Origin: UBA10107 sp964572885
GTDB lineage: Archaea > Nanobdellota > Nanobdellia > Woesearchaeales > UBA10107
Direction of reading: 5' to 3'
Assembly: GCA_964572885.1 (NCBI GenBank)
Contig: CAZNFC010000040.1
Location: forward strand, 1 to 6,892
Length of the DNA stretch: 6,892 bases
The notes beneath the pieces were generated by a model that searched no databases, had not been told where the DNA came from, and saw only the letters and a program-made list of their open reading frames with translations. Of the stretch, positions 1 to 5,253 are shown one piece after another (within the stretch, counting starts at the first letter, position 1; each line of letters starts with the position of its first letter). The position numbers were made by a program, and so were the translations under genes.

Positions 1-1
1 A

Positions 2-1138
2 CTTGTATTTTTGGCGAGCTTGACTCTTGTCCTATTGGCAGGCATCGCTTCAGTTTATATCGCAAAGAGGCTCAGGCTTCCTCTGCCTTTGGTGTTGTTT
101 GCTTCTGGTGTTATTTTGGGGAATGTAGTCTATAATGGAAAGCCTATAATTGAGTTAGGAGAACAATTTTTATCAGCTTTCAGCATAATAGCGTTAATCA
201 TCGTCTTATTTGATTCAACGAGCAAGATCAAGTTTTATGACATAGACAAATCAATGAAGGACAGCTTTTTGTTCTTCATAATAACTTTGATGTTCAATCT
301 CTTCATAATATCGAATCTCTCAATATCCTTCTTTAATATAGACATATTCTCTTCCATAATATTATCATTGTTAGTCAGTTGTGTTGAGTTCACAGCGATA
401 TTGTCAAAATCAGGAAATAAAGTCATGGAATTCCTCAAGGATGAGTCTAATATCTCGTGTGCATTCATTCTGTTCGTTCCATTTATGATAATCTCTTTTG
501 TAAATACGACACTTTTTCCAATAAATGGAATTATATCATTCCTTCCTTTCATTGTGGGCGTTTTCGGAGGGATCGGAATAGGATTGATGATCTCATTGAT
601 ATTATTCAATGTGACTAAGAAGCTTTACATGGAAAAATTTTCATCTTTTATCTTGGCTTTCGGTCTTCTTCTTGCATATCTTGCTGCGCAGAAGATAGAC
701 GGCAACGGCATAGTCGCTGTTGCAACTGTAGGATTCATATTCGGAAATATCTTCCTTAAACAGAAAGGAATGATAAAGAAGCAGGAGAATATGATTTATT
801 CTGCTCTTGAAGTTTTCATGTTCATTCTTGTAGGAGTTGTGATGGGGTTCATGGTGTCTTTTGAATTCGCTAAATTATCATTCATATTATTCTTTGTCTA
901 TCTGCTCGTAAGATTAGTGATAGCGATGGTTGTTTTACGAAACTATGACTTTGCAGAGAAATTAGAGATCGCAACTTTCGTACCGAAAGGATTGGCAACA
1001 ATTACTGTTGCATTCGCTTTGCTCAACTACGCATATTCAGGATTTGTAGTTGTCACAGAATTAGTAATATTATTCTTCGTCTATTCATTGATCGTTGATA
1101 CTGTATTGAACAAAGCTGGCGTGTACAAGAGCAGATAG
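2..1138 (+). CDS. Cation:proton antiporter-like membrane protein (CPA superfamily), 5' partial, atypical ion-binding site
   Basis: A very hydrophobic protein with roughly eleven or twelve membrane segments, resembling sodium/proton exchangers of the CPA1/CPA2 (NhaP/Kef) families, which swap Na+ or K+ for H+ across the cytoplasmic membrane. Numbering from the TTG at base 11, the family-like parts are the first helix ending in RLRLPLPLVLFASGVILGN (20-38), a GNGIVAVATVGFIFGN segment (231-246) matching the usual GsGxxAvxxaGxxlgn, the LEVFMFILVGVVMG helix (266-279), and VPKGLATITVAFAL (324-337) with Lys326 where the family has a conserved Arg/Lys. Two catalytic regions differ: the usual TDP reads VEF (Glu126), and the usual ESxxND reads ESNISC (Ser149-Cys150). 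The reading frame is open to the window edge, so TTG at 11 may be internal and a few N-terminal residues may be missing. It ends 3 bases from the convergent gene at 1142. Exchange activity is unproven; a channel-like or regulatory role is possible. Confidence 0.8.
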   Translation, partial: LVFLASLTLVLLAGIASVYIAKRLRLPLPLVLFASGVILGNVVYNGKPIIELGEQFLSAFSIIALIIVLFDSTSKIKFYDIDKSMKDSFLFFIITLMFNLFIISNLSISFFNIDIFSSIILSLLVSCVEFTAILSKSGNKVMEFLKDESNISCAFILFVPFMIISFVNTTLFPINGIISFLPFIVGVFGGIGIGLMISLILFNVTKKLYMEKFSSFILAFGLLLAYLAAQKIDGNGIVAVATVGFIFGNIFLKQKGMIKKQENMIYSALEVFMFILVGVVMGFMVSFEFAKLSFILFFVYLLVRLVIAMVVLRNYDFAEKLEIATFVPKGLATITVAFALLNYAYSGFVVVTELVILFFVYSLIVDTVLNKAGVYKSR

Positions 1139-1141
1139 TAT

Positions 1142-1669
1142 TCAGCCGTAAGTATGTTCATTTCCTATAATTTTTATAGGCACGTACGTTCCAGAGAATT
1201 CCTTTATGATCTTCAAAACTCTTTCAGTCATTGTGTCCCAATACTCTATCTCTAATCTGCGAGATTCTCTATTTCTTGGTCGTCTTATTGCAATTTTTGT
1301 TTTTTCATACGGCAGATCCCAGGTAGAATTTTCTACGAAAATGCTTGCCTCATCCATGTGTGCCACTTCATAATCCAGACTATCTTTTCCGTATGATCGC
1401 TGATAAATTTTCAGAAGCACAGCTTTTGGCATTTTTGAAAAAGATGTATGTATATCTCCACCGATTCCAATACAACCATCATCATCCTCTGATTCAATAT
1501 CTTCATGTGTCCGAAATTCTAATTCCGGAACAACTTTTGATGCTTTTTTGACTATCTCAGATAGATCAACATCAAATCCGCCCGCGCTTAATCTCAAAGC
1601 TACATAAGTTGGGTCAGGTAAATGTGTTAATGTTCGTTCAAGCAATTCAGGCGTTATCTCGCGTTCCAT
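1142..1669 (-). CDS. Hypothetical protein, 175 residues, no recognised family
   Basis: I do not recognise this protein. It is soluble-looking, with no signal peptide or membrane segment. It has a mixed helix/strand pattern, an acidic stretch at about residues 56-64 (EDIESEDDDG), a glycine-rich turn just after it (CIGIGGD), and an arginine-rich segment near 128-138 (RRPRNRESRR). No catalytic motif stands out. The ATG at 1669 is favoured because an AT-rich TATA-like element lies about 27 bases upstream on the same strand, the spacing expected for a leaderless archaeal transcript. Six of its twelve arginine codons are CGN, whereas the neighbouring PIN, rpo7 and uL10 genes use AGA/AGG almost exclusively. 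This hints at a different origin or low expression. It is transcribed alone, divergently from the PIN-rpo7 operon, and converges with the antiporter gene. The long uninterrupted frame and the promoter support a real gene; function is unknown. Confidence 0.7.
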   Translation of the reverse strand: MEREITPELLERTLTHLPDPTYVALRLSAGGFDVDLSEIVKKASKVVPELEFRTHEDIESEDDDGCIGIGGDIHTSFSKMPKAVLLKIYQRSYGKDSLDYEVAHMDEASIFVENSTWDLPYEKTKIAIRRPRNRESRRLEIEYWDTMTERVLKIIKEFSGTYVPIKIIGNEHTYG

Positions 1670-1690
1670 TTCGTGACATTCACAAATAAG

Positions 1691-1702
1691 CTTTTATTTA
1701 AG
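1691..1702 (-). promoter_or_regulatory. Candidate TATA box for the hypothetical gene at 1669
   Basis: Read on the minus strand this is CTTAAATAAAAG. It is centred about 27 bases upstream of the ATG at 1669, the spacing expected between an archaeal TATA box and the start of a leaderless mRNA. The element is identified by base composition and position only. Confidence 0.5.
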
Positions 1703-1716
1703 CCTTATGGATAACA

Positions 1717-1723
1717 ATATAAA
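1717..1723 (+). promoter_or_regulatory. Candidate TATA box for the PIN-rpo7 operon
   Basis: The sequence ATATAAA is centred 26 bases upstream of the ATG at 1746, as expected if transcription starts at or next to that ATG. It lies inside the coding region that would result from using the upstream ATG at 1707. This is the main reason for preferring the 1746 start. Confidence 0.5.
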
Positions 1724-1745
1724 CCTTAAACAAAGCTCAAATTCT

Positions 1746-2126
1746 ATGAAAACCAAAGTATTGCTTGATACTAACTTCATATTGATACCTGCCAAGTTCA
1801 AGGTTGATATCTATGAAGAGATCAAGAGAATAATGGATGTTCCATACGAGCTGTACGTCCTGGACAAGTCATTAAGTGAGCTTGAAAATATCATAAGAAC
1901 CCAGAAAGGCAGGGAAAAGGCCTTCGCAAGGCTTGGGAAGGCCATTCTCAAAGCCAAAAAACCGAAGACTTTAAAAACAACCTCTATGGACTATGTAGAT
2001 AGCATAATCCTGGGGTTAGAGGGCTTTATCGTGGCTACTAATGACAAGGAGTTAAGGGCTAAGCTTAAAAAGAAAGGGGTCAGGACTATTACATTAAGGC
2101 AGAAGAAATATTTAGTCATGGAGTAA
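1746..2126 (+). CDS. PIN-domain nuclease, Fcf1/Utp24-like (COG1412 type)
   Basis: A 126-residue single PIN domain, the metal-dependent RNase H-like fold. The expected acidic residues are present: Asp8 in KVLLDTNFIL, Glu45 in SLSELENI, Asp82/Asp85 in SMDYVDSIIL and Asp100 in VATNDKELR. The opening resembles archaeal relatives of the eukaryotic pre-rRNA nuclease Fcf1/Utp24, and such proteins are commonly encoded just before rpo7 in archaea, as here. Ribosomal RNA processing is therefore the likely role rather than a VapC toxin; no antitoxin gene is adjacent. An in-frame ATG at 1707 would add 13 polar residues, but homologues usually begin close to the first strand, and a TATA-like box sits 26 bases before 1746. 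The stop codon is followed after one base by the rpo7 ATG, so the two are probably co-transcribed. The family call is strong; the exact substrate is inferred from family and context. Confidence 0.88.
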   Translation: MKTKVLLDTNFILIPAKFKVDIYEEIKRIMDVPYELYVLDKSLSELENIIRTQKGREKAFARLGKAILKAKKPKTLKTTSMDYVDSIILGLEGFIVATNDKELRAKLKKKGVRTITLRQKKYLVME

Positions 2127-2127
2127 A

Positions 2128-2721
2128 ATGTTTTACAAAACAACCGTTAAAGACCACATAAGAGTGCCTCCGGCATTCTTCAACGATGACCTAAAGACTT
2201 CTATACTAAAAGTAGTTAAGGAGAAATATGAAGGTTACATTTCACAGGAAATCGGAGTTGTGATTGATGTCTCAAAAATTGACGAGATAGGTGAGGGAAT
2301 AATTATTCCAGGAGATGGCGCTTCATATTATAATTCAACATTCGATTTGCTTACATTCAAGCCGGAAATGCATGAAGTATTGAATGGTTCAATAAAAGAC
2401 ATTGCTGATTTCGGCGCATTCGTCAATTTGGGTCCAATCGATGGAATGATCCACGTTTCACAGACAATGGACGATTTCGTAACATTTTCAAAAGAAAAAG
2501 TTTTAAATGGAAGAGATTCGAAAAGAAGCTTGAAAGTTGGTGATCTTTGCAGAGCAAGAGTCGTTGCAGTTTCATTCAAAGACATTACAAATCCTAAATT
2601 AGGATTGACAATGAGACAGCCAGGTTTGGGAAAACTTGACTGGATAGAAGAAGAAAAGAATAAGAAGTCAGCTCCTGCAAAGGAAGCAAAGAAAGAAGAG
2701 AAAAAGGTAAAAGCAAAATGA
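2128..2721 (+). CDS. rpo7: DNA-directed RNA polymerase subunit Rpo7 (RpoE')
   Basis: The archaeal homologue of eukaryotic Rpb7. With Rpo4 it forms the polymerase stalk, which helps open DNA and binds emerging RNA. The N-terminal RNP-like domain (about 1-80) starts with MFYKTTVKDHIRVPP and contains the glycine-rich GEGIIIPGDGASYYNSTFDL run at 55-74. An S1/OB RNA-binding domain follows (about 82-165), with DIADFGAFVNLGPIDGMIHVSQ at 91-112. At 197 residues it is slightly longer than many family members because of a lysine/alanine/glutamate-rich tail from about 174 onward. A GGAG within the last PIN codons lies 4 bases before the ATG and can act as a ribosome binding site. The gene follows the PIN gene by one base, and its TGA overlaps the ATG of an 18-codon mini-ORF that leads to spt4. 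This is a textbook archaeal arrangement and the assignment is secure. Confidence 0.96.
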   Translation: MFYKTTVKDHIRVPPAFFNDDLKTSILKVVKEKYEGYISQEIGVVIDVSKIDEIGEGIIIPGDGASYYNSTFDLLTFKPEMHEVLNGSIKDIADFGAFVNLGPIDGMIHVSQTMDDFVTFSKEKVLNGRDSKRSLKVGDLCRARVVAVSFKDITNPKLGLTMRQPGLGKLDWIEEEKNKKSAPAKEAKKEEKKVKAK

Positions 2722-2774
2722 AAAACGCCAAACCAAAGGTTTGTCTATTTCATTTCGCACAAGGTGCTCAATGA
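2718..2774 (+). other. 18-codon mini-ORF bridging rpo7 and spt4
   Basis: The ATG overlaps the rpo7 stop as ATGA, and its own TGA overlaps the spt4 ATG at 2771 in the same way, so one short reading frame joins the two genes exactly. The product would be MKNAKPKVCLFHFAQGAQ. It may allow ribosomes to travel from rpo7 to spt4 by termination-reinitiation, or be a remnant of an older spt4 start, or be chance. There is no evidence that the peptide is made. Confidence 0.3.
2762..2766 (+). promoter_or_regulatory. Shine-Dalgarno-like site for spt4
   Basis: AGGTG lies 4 bases before the ATG at 2771 and can pair with the CACCU of the archaeal 16S rRNA 3' end. It supports that ATG over the in-frame TTG at 2741, which would add ten residues not expected in the family. 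Confidence 0.45.
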
Positions 2775-2956
2775 AAAAGAAACTATGCAAGAGAGATAAG
2801 TTATTCTTCATTGAAGAAGTATGTCCAAGATGCCATTCTAATGATCTGGCAACAAGTTTTCAGGGAAAGATATATGTGCTCGATTCATCAAAATCAGATA
2901 TAGCTAAAAAAGGTAATTATCATGAAAATGGAGAATACGCGATAAAGTGCAGATAA
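2771..2956 (+). CDS. spt4: Transcription elongation factor Spt4 (RpoE''), altered zinc site
   Basis: A 61-residue protein, the usual size for archaeal Spt4, which pairs with the NGN domain of Spt5 and supports processive transcription. The zinc-ribbon core shows CPRC at 18-21, and the C-terminal part contains the typical IYVLDSSKSDIAKK stretch (34-47) and a GEYAIKCR ending. The first zinc pair is unusual: where homologues have C-x2-C near the N terminus, this one reads CKRD (Cys6, Asp9). Asp may replace Cys as a ligand, or zinc may be bound differently. The ATG at 2771 gives a normal family length and has an AGGTG site before it; an in-frame TTG at 2741 would add ten unlikely residues. It sits between rpo7 and rps24e, its classic position, and ends one base before the rps24e ATG. 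Confidence 0.88.
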   Translation: MKKKLCKRDKLFFIEEVCPRCHSNDLATSFQGKIYVLDSSKSDIAKKGNYHENGEYAIKCR

Positions 2957-2957
2957 A

Positions 2958-3275
2958 ATGAAAACAAAAATATTACATAACAAGGAAGAAGAACTGCTTT
3001 CAAGAAATAAAGTAGATGCAGAAGTTGAATTCGATGCAGCTGTACCTGCAAGAAAGGATGTTATAACTAAATTAGCAGAATCATTAGGAGTGGCTCCTGA
3101 TTTGGTTGTTGTGAAGAAGATTGAAGTTATATTTGGATCACAAAAAGCAAAAGTATTGGCTTACTCTTACAAATCAGTAGAAGACAGGAACAAGATTGAA
3201 GAAAAGAAAATGCTGGTTAAAACAGGTTTCAATATACCGAAAATAGAGAAGAAAGCAGCTCCGGTGGCACAATAA
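2958..3275 (+). CDS. rps24e: Small ribosomal subunit protein eS24
   Basis: A 105-residue homologue of archaeal and eukaryotic ribosomal protein eS24, a component of the 30S subunit. The N-terminal strand MKTKILHNKEEELLSRNKV, the ARKDVITKLAESLGVAPDLV segment (31-50) and the following KKIEVIFGSQKAKVLAYSY strand match the family order: short beta strand, helix carrying the RKDV motif, then the FG-containing strand. A short Ala/Pro/Lys-rich tail follows from about residue 97. The start lies one base after the spt4 stop (TAAAATG), with no clear Shine-Dalgarno sequence, so it is probably translated by coupling to spt4. The stop directly abuts the rps27ae ATG (TAAATG). The spt4-rps24e-rps27ae order is common in archaea, which adds support. 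Confidence 0.95.
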   Translation: MKTKILHNKEEELLSRNKVDAEVEFDAAVPARKDVITKLAESLGVAPDLVVVKKIEVIFGSQKAKVLAYSYKSVEDRNKIEEKKMLVKTGFNIPKIEKKAAPVAQ

Positions 3276-3476
3276 ATGGCAGACGCAAAAAAACCGGCAC
3301 CTAAAGCAGCAGCAAAAGGAAAATCTTATCAGATTTACAAAGCCTACAGGATAGAAGGAAACAAATTGATAAGAAAAGGCGGAATGTGCCCTAAATGCGA
3401 AGGTTCTTTATTGGGATTGCATAAAGACAGGAAAAGCTGTGGTCGTTGCGGCTACATGGAAAGAATCAAAGCTTAA
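3276..3476 (+). CDS. rps27ae: Small ribosomal subunit protein eS31 (S27ae)
   Basis: A 66-residue zinc-ribbon ribosomal protein, the archaeal counterpart of the ribosomal half of the eukaryotic ubiquitin-S27a fusion; no ubiquitin domain is present. The four zinc ligands are Cys38, Cys41, Cys55 and Cys58 in MCPKC and SCGRCGY, with the conserved HKDR at 49-52 between them. The core starts around KAYRIEGNKLIRK. Before it is an extra 15-residue stretch rich in Ala, Pro and Lys that many archaeal homologues lack and that is probably disordered. The ATG immediately follows the rps24e TAA, and GGTGG 8 bases upstream may serve as a ribosome binding site. In many archaea the next gene is kae1; here it is a HAD phosphatase. 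Confidence 0.95.
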   Translation: MADAKKPAPKAAAKGKSYQIYKAYRIEGNKLIRKGGMCPKCEGSLLGLHKDRKSCGRCGYMERIKA

Positions 3477-3488
3477 TTTCTTATACTC

Positions 3489-3536
3489 ATGGCAAAAGTC
3501 CATTGGGAATTTCAGGAGTATACATTATATGAATAA
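3489..3536 (+). other. 15-codon mini-ORF between rps27ae and the HAD gene
   Basis: An ATG 12 bases after the rps27ae stop opens a frame for MAKVHWEFQEYTLYE, whose TAA lies just past the ATG of the HAD gene, so the two frames overlap by 8 bases. No Shine-Dalgarno sequence precedes it. It is listed because the rpo7-spt4 gap has a similar bridging frame; chance is a real possibility. Confidence 0.15.
3514..3518 (+). promoter_or_regulatory. Shine-Dalgarno site for the HAD phosphatase gene
   Basis: AGGAG lies 10 bases before the ATG at 3529. It supports this start over an in-frame GTG-type extension to 3439 that would overlap the end of rps27ae. No convincing TATA box lies at the leaderless distance, so the gene is likely read from the upstream operon. 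Confidence 0.45.
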
Positions 3537-4188
3537 AATAAAACTAATAATTTTTGATTATGACGGAGTCATTGCAGATTCATTTCCTGCGGTTCATAAT
3601 GTTTTTAGAAAAGTTTCCAAAAATCTTGGAAAAGAAAGTCCAGATGAAATAGAAGAATTCAGAAGATTTTCTGTGTTTGGTAATTCTACAGAATTTTTCA
3701 ATAAGCTGGGACTTACAAAGGAAGAGAGGCTTAAGGCATATGAAGTGATCGAAGCAGAGCTTCCAAAACAAGATATAAAGCCTTATGAGGGAATATGTGG
3801 AGTTTTGAAATCATTGTCGCAGAAATATAAGCTTGCAGTGGTTTCATCATCATTTAGGGATATAATGATGAGGCGGCTGAAGGAATTTGGATTGGAAGGA
3901 GTATTTGCTGAAGTTTTAGGAAGAGAACACAAAAGTTCCGGACGCTTGGAGAAAACAGTTTTGTTCGGAGAATTATTGCGAAGACATAATATTGCTCCAA
4001 ACGAAGCTATATTGGTGGGAGACAGGGATCTTGATTTCAAAGAAGGCGTAGCTGCAGGATTAACAAATATAATATTGGTAGAATATGGATGGGGGTATTC
4101 CAAGGATGAAGTACAAGGACATAATCAAAGGATATCTGTTTACCAGCCGTCTGATATACTCAAGGCTGTGGCGGAAATAGACAAATGA
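3529..4188 (+). CDS. HAD-superfamily hydrolase, phosphoglycolate phosphatase-like
   Basis: A 219-residue HAD phosphatase with all four signature motifs: motif I DYDGV with nucleophile Asp10 and Asp12, motif II VVSSS with Ser106, a motif III Lys near 142, and motif IV GDRDLDF with Asp165 and Asp169 to bind Mg2+. A helical cap lies between motifs I and II (about 15-85), the type C1 cap found in phosphoglycolate and beta-phosphoglucomutase-like enzymes. The likely reaction is removal of phosphate from a small metabolite; the substrate cannot be read from sequence. The ATG at 3529 begins right before the first beta strand and has AGGAG 10 bases upstream. The gene follows rps27ae by 52 bases and overlaps the next small membrane gene by an ATGA junction, so it probably belongs to the same transcript. 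A metabolic role such as damage repair is inference only. Confidence 0.88.
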   Translation: MNKIKLIIFDYDGVIADSFPAVHNVFRKVSKNLGKESPDEIEEFRRFSVFGNSTEFFNKLGLTKEERLKAYEVIEAELPKQDIKPYEGICGVLKSLSQKYKLAVVSSSFRDIMMRRLKEFGLEGVFAEVLGREHKSSGRLEKTVLFGELLRRHNIAPNEAILVGDRDLDFKEGVAAGLTNIILVEYGWGYSKDEVQGHNQRISVYQPSDILKAVAEIDK

Positions 4189-4361
4189 TCAAAGTCATCA
4201 AGACAAAGAATCCTTTCGTGATTTTGCTGTTCCTGATTTTAGCATTGATTCTTACGATATTCTTTTTGACTGTAGGAATATTGGTTGTTGTGCTTATTCT
4301 TATCGCAGGGATAATCGCTTATCTTATGATGTGGGTTGCTTATTTATTCAGGAAGAAATAA
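4185..4361 (+). CDS. Small two-helix membrane protein, 58 residues
   Basis: A short frame that starts at an ATG overlapping the HAD stop codon (ATGA) and ends directly at the boundary of the convergent coiled-coil gene. The product has a basic N terminus (MIKVIKTKNP), a hydrophobic segment at about 11-28, a brief TVG turn at 29-31, a second hydrophobic segment at about 32-54, and a basic RKK end. This fits a helical hairpin with both ends on the positively charged inner side of the membrane. I recognise no family. Support comes from the tight stop-start coupling, the strong and patterned hydrophobicity, and the otherwise unused space. It may work with the HAD phosphatase, but nothing in the sequence shows this directly. 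Confidence 0.65.
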   Translation: MIKVIKTKNPFVILLFLILALILTIFFLTVGILVVVLILIAGIIAYLMMWVAYLFRKK

Positions 4362-5204
4362 CTATTTCTTATTCTGGAAAGCCAATAAATCTTCAGTAGT
4401 CAGTTTGCCGCCTTTCTTCAGTTTCTCTTCGGCTTTATGCTGCATCTGTTCAATATTAGCTTGAGGATTATTTTCTCTTTTAGGTCTTTCTCTCCTGTAT
4501 TGTTCATTTCTTTTTGAGTTCTCTTTATTGTTCTTCACTGCTTCTTCCAGCTTATCTCCTAATTTGGTGTTAATCTCTTCAATTTTTCCTTTATGTTCTC
4601 TTATATGTTTTTCAATCTCTTTGGTTGCTTTTTCTAATTCTTTCAACTGATTAGAAATAGTAATTACTTCTTCATGTTTTTTCTGGCTTTCATCAGCTTT
4701 AATCTGCATTTCCTTGTGTTTAGAATCAGCATCTGCTCTTATCGAGTCAATTTCATGGGATAATTTCTTTGCTTCTTCCGGCAATCCTTTATCAGTCTGA
4801 CCTTCGATCATTTTCTTCTTCTGATTGATGAGCTTCATCAATTTCTGCTCTTTATCGAAACTTAATCCGGCAGTCTCGACCTTGTACTCCATTTCTTTTA
4901 TTTCTTTCCTGATAAAAGCAATATTGACTTTGGGAGCTTCTTCCTTTTTCTGTACAGGAACTATTTTCTTAAATTCTTCAATCTTTGATTTCAGTTGCTT
5001 GTTGAATTCATCTCTCTCAGCTTTAATCTTCTTTACAGAATCAGTTATGGAATTTCTATCTTTTTTAAGAACATTTACCTTGCTTCTTAATTCATTTATT
5101 TTATTTCTATTGCTTCTTATCTGAGAAAACAGGCTTTCTTTAGATTTATCTAATGTTGATAGTTCAGTCCTTAAACTAGCTAACCCTTCACTTGCTTGTT
5201 CCAT
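4362..5204 (-). CDS. Archaeal coiled-coil protein, COG1340-like
   Basis: A 280-residue, highly charged, almost fully helical protein. The first coiled coil spans about 8-82, followed by a proline-containing break (VPVQKKEEAPK, 82-92). A segment resembling the characteristic COG1340 motif follows at 98-133: an IRKEI-x-E-x-E-YKVET helix, LSFDKEQKL and a lysine-rich helix. More coiled coil follows to about 225, then a basic linker rich in Arg and Asn (230-250), and a closing KLKKGGKLTTEDLLAFQ segment that also fits the family. These archaeal proteins have no firm function; eukaryotic Bfr1, a similar-looking polysome-associated coiled-coil protein, is a possible parallel. The ATG at 5204 has a TATA-like box 26 bases upstream, so it is probably a leaderless single-gene transcript, although it lies downstream of the ribosomal stalk operon. 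Databases sometimes mislabel such proteins as phosphatases or ATPases; no such motifs exist here. Confidence 0.82.
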   Translation of the reverse strand: MEQASEGLASLRTELSTLDKSKESLFSQIRSNRNKINELRSKVNVLKKDRNSITDSVKKIKAERDEFNKQLKSKIEEFKKIVPVQKKEEAPKVNIAFIRKEIKEMEYKVETAGLSFDKEQKLMKLINQKKKMIEGQTDKGLPEEAKKLSHEIDSIRADADSKHKEMQIKADESQKKHEEVITISNQLKELEKATKEIEKHIREHKGKIEEINTKLGDKLEEAVKNNKENSKRNEQYRRERPKRENNPQANIEQMQHKAEEKLKKGGKLTTEDLLAFQNKK

Positions 5205-5225
5205 AGTGTTTCAGTCGTTGTCTCA

Positions 5226-5235
5226 TAATATAAAA
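5226..5235 (-). promoter_or_regulatory. Candidate TATA box for the coiled-coil gene
   Basis: On the minus strand the sequence reads TTTATATTAT and is centred about 26 bases upstream of the ATG at 5204. This spacing implies a leaderless mRNA. It partly overlaps the T-run that probably terminates the upstream stalk operon. Confidence 0.55.
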
Positions 5236-5246
5236 AAAGTTAAAAA
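5232..5246 (-). terminator. T-rich terminator after the uL1-uL10-P1 operon
   Basis: On the minus strand, a run of five T (5246-5242) and a run of seven T (5238-5232) begin 7 bases after the P1 stop codon. Short poly-T tracts without a hairpin are the known form of intrinsic terminator in archaea. The second run merges into the TATA box of the next gene. Confidence 0.5.
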
Positions 5247-5253
5247 GACTACT

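Noticed and set aside
1164..1180. Perfect 7-base inverted repeat (CCTATAA, loop TTT, TTATAGG) shortly after the antiporter stop, possible hairpin terminator.
   Set aside because: It lies within the coding region of the minus-strand hypothetical gene, is very AT-rich and thus weak, and archaeal intrinsic terminators rely on T-runs rather than hairpins.
1746..2126. PIN protein as a VapC toxin of a toxin-antitoxin pair.
   Set aside because: There is no antitoxin-like gene beside it; the sequence and the position before rpo7 fit the Fcf1/Utp24-like rRNA-processing group.
2741..2770. TTG start for spt4 giving a 71-residue protein.
   Set aside because: The extra ten residues do not resemble family N termini; the ATG at 2771 gives a standard length and has an AGGTG site just before it.
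3439..3528. N-terminal extension of the HAD protein overlapping the end of rps27ae.
   Set aside because: The added 30 residues overlap a conserved ribosomal protein gene, and HAD proteins begin just before the DYDGV strand, which fits the ATG at 3529 with AGGAG upstream.
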